A stretch of 64,000 nt of DNA, taken from Trabulsiella odontotermitis. Its GTDB lineage: Bacteria; Pseudomonadota; Gammaproteobacteria; Enterobacterales; Enterobacteriaceae. The notes under the pieces were generated by a model, which saw nothing but the letters and a program-made list of their open reading frames with translations, made no database searches and was not told the origin of the DNA. The position numbers were made by a program, and so were the translations under genes. The stretch spans positions 236,732 through 300,731 of the forward strand of contig NZ_LIFX01000010.1 in NCBI RefSeq assembly GCF_001297775.1, in the 5' to 3' direction. This document shows positions 1 through 8,007 of this stretch, piece by piece; within the stretch, counting starts at the first letter, position 1; each line of letters starts with the position of its first letter.

Positions 1-410
1 AGGAAGAAGCTCTCTTAGAGAGTTTGCCTGATCAATTCGAAAAAACGGTTATGCTGGAAATTGATCTCTCAAGTGGTACAGACGAAGAAATTGCAGAATC
101 ACTCAAAGCAGCATTACCACAATGGCGTAAGTACATGGAAATAGATGAGAACCCATTAGACTCGGTTCGTTTCGGGTATGGGACGATAAAGAAGCTTATC
201 AATTATCGCATCATACCTATGCTTGACATCCTAGTTTGGGCTGAAATAAAAAAGGTTCGGATCTCTGACGACAGATTATCTAGATTATTGTATGCAGATG
301 ATATCGAAGAAAGTGAAATGCGATTATCACAGCAAATTAAAGATACTGACCGACCTCTTGCCCTTAAAGCCTCAACAATTGACTTCATCAGGCAGTTTCA
401 TTTTTTATAA
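1..410 (+). CDS. DUF6387-like protein, 5' end outside window
   Basis: The frame is open to the left edge, so the true start lies outside the window; about 135 C-terminal residues are visible, ending at a TAA. The sequence (LPQWRKYMEI, then KKLINYRIIPMLDILVWAEI) resembles the C-terminal half of DUF6387 proteins, which are unknown enterobacterial accessory-genome proteins. No catalytic motif, signal peptide or membrane segment is seen in this part. It lies upstream of a DUF4062 gene on the same strand, but the 215-base gap argues against tight co-translation. The family call is from memory and function is unknown. Confidence 0.55.
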   Translation, partial: EEALLESLPDQFEKTVMLEIDLSSGTDEEIAESLKAALPQWRKYMEIDENPLDSVRFGYGTIKKLINYRIIPMLDILVWAEIKKVRISDDRLSRLLYADDIEESEMRLSQQIKDTDRPLALKASTIDFIRQFHFL

Positions 411-625
411 ACAAGAACAATCATTTGAAAAAAATGAAAATTTCTGATGTAATTAAACTTACAGATTAATGTTAATATAACATACCTTTATGTTTGGATA
501 CAGCAACCTCAACCGGTTGTTTCTATTATAAAATACGATTTTGGTTTTCGCTGGTTTACTATGAAAGTTAAAATATGTAATTAATGCTCAAAAAGTATAG
601 CAATTAAGAGAAATGCGAGGTTATC
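411..625. other. AT-rich intergenic region
   Basis: About 215 AT-rich bases between the truncated first gene and the DUF4062 gene. No coding frame or clear hairpin terminator was found. It presumably carries the promoter of the downstream gene, but no convincing -35/-10 pair stands out. Confidence 0.4.
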
Positions 626-1957
626 TTGGAATCTACTAAATATCAAGTTTTCCTGAGTTCCACATATTCTGACTTAGCAGAAGAAAGAGAAAGTATTATA
701 AAAGCTATTTTGGAAATGTATCATATCCCTATTGGGATGGAGATGTTCAGTGCTGAAGATGAAGACCAGTGGGAAATTATCAGACGAACGATTGAAGTTA
801 GTGATTATTATATTCTTGTTTTAGGTTTAAGATATGGCTCAAAAACATCAGATGGCATTAGTTTCACACAAAAAGAATATGAGTATGCCTTAGAAAGAAA
901 GATACCTATTCTTGCGTTTGTCATGAAAGACAATGTGCCTCTACCAATAGATAGAAGGGACGATGATCTCTCAGAAATTAATGGATTTAGAGAATTGGTG
1001 TTAAGAAATTCAAAAATGGCTCAATTTTGGGAGACAAAAGACCAACTTATAAAAAGCGTATCAATTTCATTGATGAAGCAGATCATGCAGAAACCTGGGA
1101 TAGGATGGATTCGTGGTGATAAGGCAGATATCGATGGAGCGCTTTCAAAAGAGTTAACATCTTTGAGTAAAGAAAACAGAGAATTACGAAAAAGAGTTTT
1201 GGATCTTGAATCAAAAATTTCATTTAGAAAGCCATCGATCGATGTTTCCATAAATAAACCGACTATCGATGAAAATTTCAATTCATATGAAATCCTAACG
1301 ATGCCTGATGTTTTGAGGTTACAAAATGTGCCATCACATTTACATGAGTATATCTCTGAAGATGACATAGAGGAATATAATAGGGAGATTCCAAGTCAAA
1401 ATGAATTATTTAATTATAATAAAGAAATTGAAAGATTTTATAAGATAAATAATTATTCCTCAGCACTTGAAATATTAGTGTCTAATATAGGAAGTATAAA
1501 AGCAACTAATGTATATATAGATATCGAATTTCCTGATGCTTTTTTCATTTATGAGAATGATGACACATTCAGTGAGCCTGAATCGCCTCTTCCAGTTAAT
1601 CCTATAATTCGAGCGAAATCGGAATATAGTAAAAATAAATATATGCAAAATTCTGCATTATCCCGTTTACAGACACAGTTAGGTGGTGGTTATAGTGTGA
1701 TGGATCGTTTTCCATCTTTGAATAATAATCTATCATTTCTGAGTAAAATTCCACCTATTAATCAAAAGTGGTGGACAAAACTTGATGGAAGAAAAATTAC
1801 GATAAAAATTGATAATTTATTACACACGAGAGAGTCATCATTTGATGATGAATACATGATAGTTCCTTTAACAACAGGAAAGCATATAATTGAGGTCAGG
1901 ATTATATGTGAGGAATATGAAGAAATAGAAACTAGATATATTGAAATTGATATATAA
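626..1957 (+). CDS. DUF4062 domain protein (candidate defence/sensor protein)
   Basis: 443 residues starting at a TTG preceded by a GCGAGG ribosome site. The N-terminus reads KYQVFLSSTYSDLAEERE, the signature of DUF4062, with the following IIRRTIEVSDYYILVLGLRYG block typical of that Rossmann-like domain (about residues 6-150). Residues about 170-200 are charged and heptad-like (SKENRELRKRVLDLESK), a likely coiled coil. The C-terminal 240 residues are not recognised. DUF4062 often forms the N-terminal module of large NTPase proteins; here no P-loop follows, so this is a short form. The neighbouring CBASS-like operon suggests a defence context, but no function is shown. Confidence 0.7.
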   Translation: MESTKYQVFLSSTYSDLAEERESIIKAILEMYHIPIGMEMFSAEDEDQWEIIRRTIEVSDYYILVLGLRYGSKTSDGISFTQKEYEYALERKIPILAFVMKDNVPLPIDRRDDDLSEINGFRELVLRNSKMAQFWETKDQLIKSVSISLMKQIMQKPGIGWIRGDKADIDGALSKELTSLSKENRELRKRVLDLESKISFRKPSIDVSINKPTIDENFNSYEILTMPDVLRLQNVPSHLHEYISEDDIEEYNREIPSQNELFNYNKEIERFYKINNYSSALEILVSNIGSIKATNVYIDIEFPDAFFIYENDDTFSEPESPLPVNPIIRAKSEYSKNKYMQNSALSRLQTQLGGGYSVMDRFPSLNNNLSFLSKIPPINQKWWTKLDGRKITIKIDNLLHTRESSFDDEYMIVPLTTGKHIIEVRIICEEYEEIETRYIEIDI

Positions 1958-2130
1958 AAAATTCATGTGATTAATAGTGTACACCTGATCCGACAGAAAC
2001 TTGTAGAAATAATCGGTAACTGTCAGGTCAGGTCTGAGCTAAAACAGTTGAATTAGTGAAATTTGTCAAGCTGAGTATTAACTATCATATCTTATAATTC
2101 TCACTCATGTTAAGTTTTTAGGCTATAAGT
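1958..2130. other. Convergent intergenic region
   Basis: Short region between the convergent DUF4062 and SLATT genes. No clear hairpin with a T-run was found, and nothing else recognisable. Confidence 0.35.
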
Positions 2131-2688
2131 TCAAGACCGCTTTAATTCTTTTGGTAAAAAGGCATCAATTTCACTATCTGAAAAAGTCATATCCTCCAGT
2201 TCCTTTAGAGCCTTTTGCGCGGCTATATAAGCTTTGTAATTTGTGCTCGGAGAACCTGCGTATACAGACTGTAATTCTTTTGTAAGTTTATCTCTTTTTT
2301 CTCTTATTTTATCAAGGGATATATCCCCAATACGAATATCAGTCAACAATGAAAGATATTCTTCTCTTATAATCCATAGATCACAGCCAGCTTGCCGATG
2401 CTTTTGAGCTAGTTCTCCTAAATCATAATTTTTAGTATATGTATTTAAAATCAAAAGGATGGTTGAGAGGACAACACTGATAATAGCGCTAACGTTGCCC
2501 TTGTCAAAGAAAGTTGAAACTATTCCACCTGTAACTAATGCTGACACGACTATTTGCCATAATTTTATGTTTTCATGCTTACGGATAAGTATGTCAGCAC
2601 ATTTTTCATGAGTTTTATGGGAGTAAACGACCCGTCCGTAACATTCTCTTATCTGCCCTTCAAGGATTAAACGGTCTTCATTCATCAC
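2131..2688 (-). CDS. SLATT-domain membrane protein (putative CBASS effector)
   Basis: 185 residues. Two adjacent hydrophobic segments (about residues 42-63 and 67-87) are followed by a soluble helical part containing KHRQAGCDLWIIREEYLSLL. This two-TM layout plus the flanking pattern SHKTHEKCADI is that of SLATT proteins, predicted pore-forming effectors of nucleotide-signalled defence systems. The start overlaps the end of the upstream CD-NTase gene by 11 bases, so the two are translationally coupled. In known CBASS systems the cyclic nucleotide made by the CD-NTase triggers the effector; membrane damage here is inference. No adaptor (Cap2/Cap3, HORMA or TRIP13) genes are seen, fitting a minimal type I layout. 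Confidence 0.8.
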   Translation of the reverse strand: MMNEDRLILEGQIRECYGRVVYSHKTHEKCADILIRKHENIKLWQIVVSALVTGGIVSTFFDKGNVSAIISVVLSTILLILNTYTKNYDLGELAQKHRQAGCDLWIIREEYLSLLTDIRIGDISLDKIREKRDKLTKELQSVYAGSPSTNYKAYIAAQKALKELEDMTFSDSEIDAFLPKELKRS

Positions 2689-3991
2689 GGTTCCCCTCGA
2701 TTACTATTGGTACATGAATTCTATCTTTGGCAACGACAACTCCGTCTTTAACACAATAGCATTCGACAATGTGATCCCCACGAAAATTGGTGGACTCTAT
2801 TTTCTGTCTCATCCCGGCATCTGCAACTATTTGTCCTCGAAAATTATTTTTTCTCTTTGCCACTTCACCTCTATTCAATACTTTCCAGTATATATCATAA
2901 GGTTGTATAACTGAAATCTCTTTCACCTCAAACTTTAAATCCTTTTTATTTCGTAGAGGAATATGTCTTGAGATCATATCACGCAGAAAAAACTCTCGAA
3001 AACCATTTTGTTTCACTTCACAATCAATTTTTATGTTTTCCTTAATATCCACAGGGAATTTATCTTCGATAAATTCTTCTGTGTTTTTCCATGTTGCGTG
3101 GGTATGGATCGAAAGGGATGCCTTTGATACAGTTTCAGCTTTCGGGAACGGGCGACCATAGACCTTTTTCCATTTATCATTTTCATTCGATTGACCGTTA
3201 GCATCAATTGCTTCAAGACACAGATGGTATGCTTTTTTAGCTTTCTTTTGAAATTTTTTCTTAACTTTCACTCGTTGACGACTGCCAGGGGCTGAATACT
3301 CAGTTTGTTCTTCAAGTTCATGAATATACTTGAAAAAATCTCTACTTAACCAATCATAATAGTGATAGCTCTTATCATCATACTCAGTTGTTGAGTTTAG
3401 AAAATTGTATACCAGAGTATCAATCAGAAGCCCTCCCATAGCTAAGCCATGTTTGTTACGCCATGCCCTTATCATTTTACATAACCGACGGAGGTTGCTA
3501 TTTTTGTTTGCGTCAAGGTTATTTATAGCTGTCATTTCAGCTCTGGGCTTCGTTATTTTCCAACTGCCACCGTTTTTCGTGTCAGGATATTTATAACTAC
3601 AATCCTCTTGTTCAAAAACAGGCTGAACTTCAACATGGAAATTGGTATAAGTTACAGTAACAACAAGTCTGTCCACACGAACTTTCGTCGTCGGATACCT
3701 TTTTAATATCGCTGATTTGACATCTTGAAGTAGTTCTAATTGTTTACCGTCTTTGTAATTATCCCATTTTGATTTAGGCATAATATATAGCATATCTAGA
3801 TCTGAAATACCTCTGATTCCCGTTTTTCTCCCAAATGAACCCACTTGTAAAGTATTTGCTGTATTAGATTCGGTATCTCTGAACTGTTTGTTTAAAGCAG
3901 TGGTTAATTCACCATAGCGAGAGCTGATTGTTTCTGCATTATTGATAGATAAATTTGATATAAACCCTGAAAACATTTCAGATATAGTCAT
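2678..3991 (-). CDS. CD-NTase (SMODS nucleotidyltransferase) with AGS-C sensor domain
   Basis: 437 residues. The nucleotidyltransferase core shows the GS motif at residues 51-52 (VGSFGRKTGIRG), then SDLDMLY with metal ligands D64 and D66, and a third acidic position around E121 (FHVEVQPVF). Residues about 330-437 match the AGS-C sensor domain that often follows SMODS enzymes (IYWKVLNRGEVA, RGQI, GDHIVECYCVKDG). All catalytic residues seem present, so it is predicted to make a cyclic (oligo)nucleotide in infected cells. It is the first gene of a two-gene minus-strand operon with the SLATT effector. The nucleotide product and clade cannot be told from sequence by eye. Confidence 0.85.
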   Translation of the reverse strand: MTISEMFSGFISNLSINNAETISSRYGELTTALNKQFRDTESNTANTLQVGSFGRKTGIRGISDLDMLYIMPKSKWDNYKDGKQLELLQDVKSAILKRYPTTKVRVDRLVVTVTYTNFHVEVQPVFEQEDCSYKYPDTKNGGSWKITKPRAEMTAINNLDANKNSNLRRLCKMIRAWRNKHGLAMGGLLIDTLVYNFLNSTTEYDDKSYHYYDWLSRDFFKYIHELEEQTEYSAPGSRQRVKVKKKFQKKAKKAYHLCLEAIDANGQSNENDKWKKVYGRPFPKAETVSKASLSIHTHATWKNTEEFIEDKFPVDIKENIKIDCEVKQNGFREFFLRDMISRHIPLRNKKDLKFEVKEISVIQPYDIYWKVLNRGEVAKRKNNFRGQIVADAGMRQKIESTNFRGDHIVECYCVKDGVVVAKDRIHVPIVIEGNRDE

Positions 3992-4453
3992 CGAATGAAC
4001 TCCTCACTCTTAGATTTTTTGTTTATGTACGCTAAGGGTTTGCTACAACTTCACTTTGGATTTATGCTGTATGAATAAACAGTTATCTTAGCATAACTTA
4101 TTCGAACGTTCAGGTGTTTATTTTTATTCATTAACATAATGATCTATAGTTATTTTTATGTAATATGCCCTCTGATCCGACTTGGCGGCACTCCCTACAG
4201 AAAAGGCATCAAAGCAGGTCAAAGCGGCATTTCATTTTTTTTCGTGGTCGCCGTATTTACATCAACGAAGGAAAGAACGCAAGTTAATCAATCTGTATCT
4301 ACTTGATTAACATAGAATATGTCATCAACTTCCGCTTCTGGCAGAAAGCTGCCATATACAATAAGTTGAAGGGACGCTGTGAGGGAGAAGCGGAAGCTCA
4401 CAATTGTCGCTACAGCCGATAGGGGCACTACTAACATTGGCGTATCGTATTGA
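3992..4453. other. Intergenic region upstream of CBASS-like operon
   Basis: About 460 bases. The part next to the CD-NTase start should contain that operon's promoter (minus strand). Around 4170-4330 the sequence turns less AT-rich and looks like scrambled coding debris with stops in all frames. No intact gene, hairpin or known mobile-element end was recognised. Confidence 0.35.
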
Positions 4454-4675
4454 AAGGGGAAAGGTCACCTCGGTCGTACACTCGAATTTATTAAACTGGT
4501 TCAGGATAAGCGTGACAATAATCGTTCACAGGCAATACCTGCCGGTGATGGCCCATCACGGCGACGTAGAAAACCAGCAGAAAAGAAATCCCAACGTTCG
4601 CTGAATGGTGACGATATGCTCGATGCGTTGAAGACATTACAGTCACGTTCTGAGGAAATGTTTGATACAAGGTAA
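4454..4675 (+). pseudogene. C-terminal gene fragment, unknown
   Basis: A frame opening after a TGA encodes about 73 residues that look like a protein C-terminus: GRTLEFIKLVQDKRDNN, then a basic RRRRKPAEKK stretch, then DMLDALKTLQSRSEEMF before TAA. There is no suitable start codon or ribosome site, so it is probably the tail of a deleted gene. The basic linker and helical tail would fit a DNA-binding or partition protein, but I do not recognise the family. Confidence 0.35.
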
Positions 4676-4788
4676 TAGCTTCAGTGTTAAGATATTTAAG
4701 GAGAATCTAAGTGAATCTCCAAAGTTTTAATCCAATAGCATCCATATTGTCAGCAACTAAAAATGGTATATAAGAAAGGTGAAAATAG

Positions 4789-5064
4789 ATGAAATTGAAT
4801 CCTGAAAAATATAATAGAAAAATCACTCTATTATGTCCTGTATGCGGGAACTCAGAAATGGAACATGCCGAAGATTCGGAGATCGTCAAATGCATAGGAT
4901 GCGGGAAAATATTCCCTTACGATGAGTTAATCCAAGAAAATGGCGTAAGTATTGATGCGCATGTTAATGAAGTAAAAGAAGAATTGACGAAGGATATACA
5001 AAAGCAGTTTAACGACATACTGAAGAAAGCTTTTAAGGGAAGTAAAAACATAAGGATCAAATAA
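4789..5064 (+). CDS. Small zinc-ribbon protein
   Basis: 91 residues with a CPVCG...CIGCG zinc ribbon (residues about 16-40) followed by a charged helix (VNEVKEELTKDIQKQFNDIL). The ATG follows GAAAGGTG at a normal distance. Its stop codon overlaps the start of the next gene by one base (TAATG type), so the two are an operon. Zinc ribbons of this kind bind nucleic acid or protein; the specific role is unknown. The pair sits between the CBASS-like operon and the integrase module and could be an uncharacterised accessory system. Confidence 0.65.
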   Translation: MKLNPEKYNRKITLLCPVCGNSEMEHAEDSEIVKCIGCGKIFPYDELIQENGVSIDAHVNEVKEELTKDIQKQFNDILKKAFKGSKNIRIK

Positions 5065-5543
5065 TGACTACAAGTGACGTCATCGCTTTAGGTGCGCTTG
5101 CAGTATCAATCTACACCATCATATCATCCGAGCTTAAATCAAGAAAAAGCGATAGAGAACAAAAGGTTATTAAAGATGAGCAAGATAGATTACGTAAGTT
5201 GCTTCTGGAAAAAGAAACAAAGTCAGATATCAATGAAATGAAGGCTGAGCTTGGTGCTCGCTTGGTAAAAATAGCCAGAAACAATTACAGGCTAAAAATA
5301 TACAATAGAGGCAAAGTCGAAGCTAGGAATTTAGAAATTCACTTTCCTGATAATGATGGTGATGAATACCTTGTAATATCGGATGTAGAAGACAAGTTCC
5401 CATATGAGATACTGCATCCGCAACACGGAATTGAGATCATCGCGGGACTAAGTTTCGGTAGCAAAACCAAATATCGAATAAAACTCATATGGGATGATGA
5501 TTATAAGAGGAGAAATGAAGAGGAGTTTTTCATTTCAATATGA
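5064..5543 (+). CDS. Membrane-anchored protein with beta-rich C-terminal domain
   Basis: 159 residues. A short N-terminal hydrophobic segment (residues about 5-20, VIALGALAVSIYTIISS) is followed by a highly charged helix (KSRKSDREQKVIKDEQ...) and a C-terminal domain with alternating strands (YRLKIYNRGKVEARNLEI), which looks immunoglobulin-like. It would be anchored in the inner membrane by one helix. It is translationally coupled to the upstream zinc-ribbon gene. The family is not recognised. Confidence 0.65.
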   Translation: MTTSDVIALGALAVSIYTIISSELKSRKSDREQKVIKDEQDRLRKLLLEKETKSDINEMKAELGARLVKIARNNYRLKIYNRGKVEARNLEIHFPDNDGDEYLVISDVEDKFPYEILHPQHGIEIIAGLSFGSKTKYRIKLIWDDDYKRRNEEEFFISI

Positions 5544-5570
5544 ATTAACTCACTCAATGACTGTATGCCA

Positions 5571-5608
5571 AAAAGGCCGCTGTGGAAGATATTTCTCAGC
5601 AGCCTTTT
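5571..5608. terminator. Stem-loop terminator after the zinc-ribbon operon
   Basis: AAGGCCGCTG and CAGCAGCCTT form a 10-bp stem with one mismatch around an about 15-base loop, followed by TTTTCA on the plus strand and preceded by AAAA, so it could act in both directions. It lies 28 bases after the stop of the membrane-protein gene. Confidence 0.6.
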
Positions 5609-5978
5609 CAACTTTGCTGGCAGAGGGGGCGGACATCTGAACTTAGCTTTGACACTGCTTCCGTTGCTGGTACATAACCGCCGACTATGAAGTCGCGTAT
5701 AGCCCAATAATGTCATTGTCGCTGCAACAGCGATATCCAACTGTGAGATTTAACTTGGCTCATCATTACCCTCATCAAGTGATGGACGCAGCCGTAGACA
5801 CTCTTTCTGCAAAACTGGGGAAGTTCAGGTAATGTGAAATTCCCCAGCTCTGGATAGCACCAACTTCGAGAAACCCATCCTACATAACAATGGTGAACCT
5901 CCGCCTCAGGAGTTTCACTCCTTTCTTTTCCCGACGAATCGTATAGTGGCTCCATCGCAACGACAAGGGGAAAACAAA
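5609..5978. other. Intergenic region upstream of alpA-like gene
   Basis: About 370 bases of higher GC than the neighbouring genes, with stops in all frames. No intact gene seen. It should contain the promoter of the AlpA-like gene. Confidence 0.35.
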
Positions 5979-6185
5979 ATGAAAAATGAACCAACCCGTC
6001 TCATCCGTCTACCAGAAGTCCTCGCTCGAACCGGTTACGGCAAGGCATGGATCTACCACCTGATTAGCGAAGGCCGCTTTCCGCAGCCGGTCAAGATTGG
6101 ACTTCGCGCTATTGCCTTCGTTGAAAGTGAAGTCGAGGAATGGATTCAGTCTGTTATTGAAACAACCAGAAAAAATGTTGCCTGA
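5979..6185 (+). CDS. AlpA-family excisionase/regulator
   Basis: 68 residues from the ATG at 5979, chosen because AAGGGG lies 8 bases upstream; a longer frame from 5946 lacks a ribosome site. The protein is a MerR/AlpA-type helix-turn-helix: RLPEVLARTGYGKAWIYHLI, then GRFPQPVKIGLRAIAFVESEVEEWI, which is the classical AlpA signature. AlpA proteins act as regulators or directionality factors of prophage or island integrases. Here it precedes a three-recombinase module by about 0.6 kb on the same strand, so control of island mobility is a reasonable inference. Confidence 0.85.
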   Translation: MKNEPTRLIRLPEVLARTGYGKAWIYHLISEGRFPQPVKIGLRAIAFVESEVEEWIQSVIETTRKNVA

Positions 6186-6199
6186 ATGGGAGAGAGAAA

Positions 6200-6508
6200 A
6201 TGAATATTAATGACTTTGCAAAATTTGAAAACTATGAAGCTATCATCAGTGATGGTATCTTTGAGGATATTTTTTATATGGACTATGTTGATGAGATTGA
6301 ACTAACAGAAGAGAATGAGAAATATATTGAATGGTTAAGCTACTTCTTTGTTGCGGAAATGCAGGATGTTTTGGATGAAATTAGTGAACTGGATATGCTT
6401 GAACAGATTTCTGTTTTTGATTTTTGGTTCAAAATCATTCAGTCAAGAGATGAAGTTGAAGCACTGGCAAGAACTATTATCTATTATAAATCAGGAATGC
6501 CTGTTTGA
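6200..6508 (+). CDS. Hypothetical acidic protein
   Basis: 102 residues, strongly acidic and rich in aromatic residues (EDIFYMDYVDEIELTEENEKYIEWLSYFF). The ATG has a GGGAGAGAAA ribosome site. It starts 14 bases after the AlpA-like gene and is probably co-transcribed. No motif was recognised. Small acidic proteins in islands are sometimes DNA mimics or inhibitors, but nothing here proves that. Confidence 0.6.
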   Translation: MNINDFAKFENYEAIISDGIFEDIFYMDYVDEIELTEENEKYIEWLSYFFVAEMQDVLDEISELDMLEQISVFDFWFKIIQSRDEVEALARTIIYYKSGMPV

Positions 6509-6807
6509 TATAATGAAAGTGAGTTAAGTGAGTATCTTAAAAAGTAAAATTTAAGGGATAAATTATATTTATTTTCACTAAACTCTTTACAAATATATTT
6601 CATGTGCTTTATTAGTAATGTATTGCGAGAGAAAATTTAGTATCAGGTATATAGAATAGGTATTATATATAGCTAATCCTAATCAGTAAATTAATTTGTG
6701 GAGCGATACTGATTAACAGTGTCGACCATTTTTAAGTGTAAATTATTTTTGAAAACTAAAAATCAATATGTTAGAGATATATATGATTGTAAATAACTGG
6801 AGGCTTA
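6509..6807. other. AT-rich region upstream of recombinase operon
   Basis: About 300 very AT-rich bases. No gene seen. It likely holds the recombinase promoter; island ends or recombination sites could also lie here, but no repeat was found that would mark one. Confidence 0.35.
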
Positions 6808-8007
6808 ATGAAAAAAACAAATATAAATACATTTATTATGAGTAGTGGTGAAAGATTTTGTTTGGTTCTTGATAAAGAAACGGGTGTGCCTCTTTTCCAC
6901 TCGACGTTATATATAACAACTCAGGTCAGAAACCAAAGTGATTCCATATCTACAGTAGAACTCGTTGCCGGTGCTATATCTTTATTCTGCAATTTCCTGT
7001 TTGACAGAAATATTGATATAGAGGAACGACTCCGCACAGGAGAAAACCTTGCTATTCATGAAATAGATGCTCTGAGGGATTATTGTGAGAGGAAAGTAAG
7101 GCTGAGAAAGTCTTTACCTTATGACATTCAGAAAGAGAGACTTGTAAACAGTGCAACGAGACATTTCAGGTTAACCCATATAGCGAGTTATCTGACTTGG
7201 TTAGGGGAGAGATTGAATCTGAAACAGAGTAATACAAGTGAGATGGTAGAAAGAATAAAACAGAGGCGACCGAAACTAAGAAGGAGATCAAGAAGATATA
7301 AGCAAGACAGATCTCTCGATGAAAAACAGATAGCATCATTACTTGAAATCACAATGCCGGGATCTACACTGAATCCATTTAAAAAGGATGTTCAAGTTAG
7401 AAACAGGATTATTATACTTATTCTCTATTCGCTGGGAATACGTTCCGGTGAACTTCTAAATATCCGTATTACTGATATTAACTTTAGAGATTCAAGTCTT
7501 GCAATTCGCCGTCGAGCTGACGATAAAGAAGATCCTCGAATTAAACAACCTCTGGTGAAAACACTGGAAAGGAAACTTTCATTATCTGCCCCATTGGTCA
7601 AAGAAATACACAACTATATTACCAATATTCGCAGAAATTTCAAAAAATCCAGAAAGCATGAATATCTCTTTGTAACCCACAAATCAGGTCCCACCCAGGG
7701 TATGCCTTTGTCATCGATGGCATATCATAAAATAATAGATTCAATCAGAAATGCGGCACCTGAAATCAACAGGCTTACTGGTCATAAACTCAGGCACACC
7801 TGGAACTATGAATTCTCCAGGAAGTTAGATGCAATGCCAGATCCTATAAGCGAAGCCGAACAGGAAGATATGCGTTCTTCCCTGATGGGATGGACTCAGG
7901 GTTCAAAGACAGCGCAGATATATAACAGAAGATTCATTGAGAATAAGGCCCAGACTGTGGCATTAGCACTTCAGGAAGACATTAATAAAAAGGGAGATAG
8001 AAAATGA
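6808..8007 (+). CDS. Tyrosine recombinase 1 of a three-integrase module
   Basis: 399 residues. The catalytic domain contains ILILYSLGIRSGELLNI (first Arg), TGHKLRHTW (H-x-x-R box) and a C-terminal MGWTQGSKTAQIYNRR with the candidate nucleophile Tyr. An N-terminal SAM-like core-binding domain fits residues about 40-160. The start has GGAGGC 7 bases upstream. It overlaps the next recombinase gene by 4 bases (ATGA). Modules of three consecutive tyrosine recombinases are known from Tn554-like elements, recombinase-in-trio elements and gamma-mobile-trio islands; I cannot assign which of these this belongs to. Confidence 0.85.
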   Translation: MKKTNINTFIMSSGERFCLVLDKETGVPLFHSTLYITTQVRNQSDSISTVELVAGAISLFCNFLFDRNIDIEERLRTGENLAIHEIDALRDYCERKVRLRKSLPYDIQKERLVNSATRHFRLTHIASYLTWLGERLNLKQSNTSEMVERIKQRRPKLRRRSRRYKQDRSLDEKQIASLLEITMPGSTLNPFKKDVQVRNRIIILILYSLGIRSGELLNIRITDINFRDSSLAIRRRADDKEDPRIKQPLVKTLERKLSLSAPLVKEIHNYITNIRRNFKKSRKHEYLFVTHKSGPTQGMPLSSMAYHKIIDSIRNAAPEINRLTGHKLRHTWNYEFSRKLDAMPDPISEAEQEDMRSSLMGWTQGSKTAQIYNRRFIENKAQTVALALQEDINKKGDRK

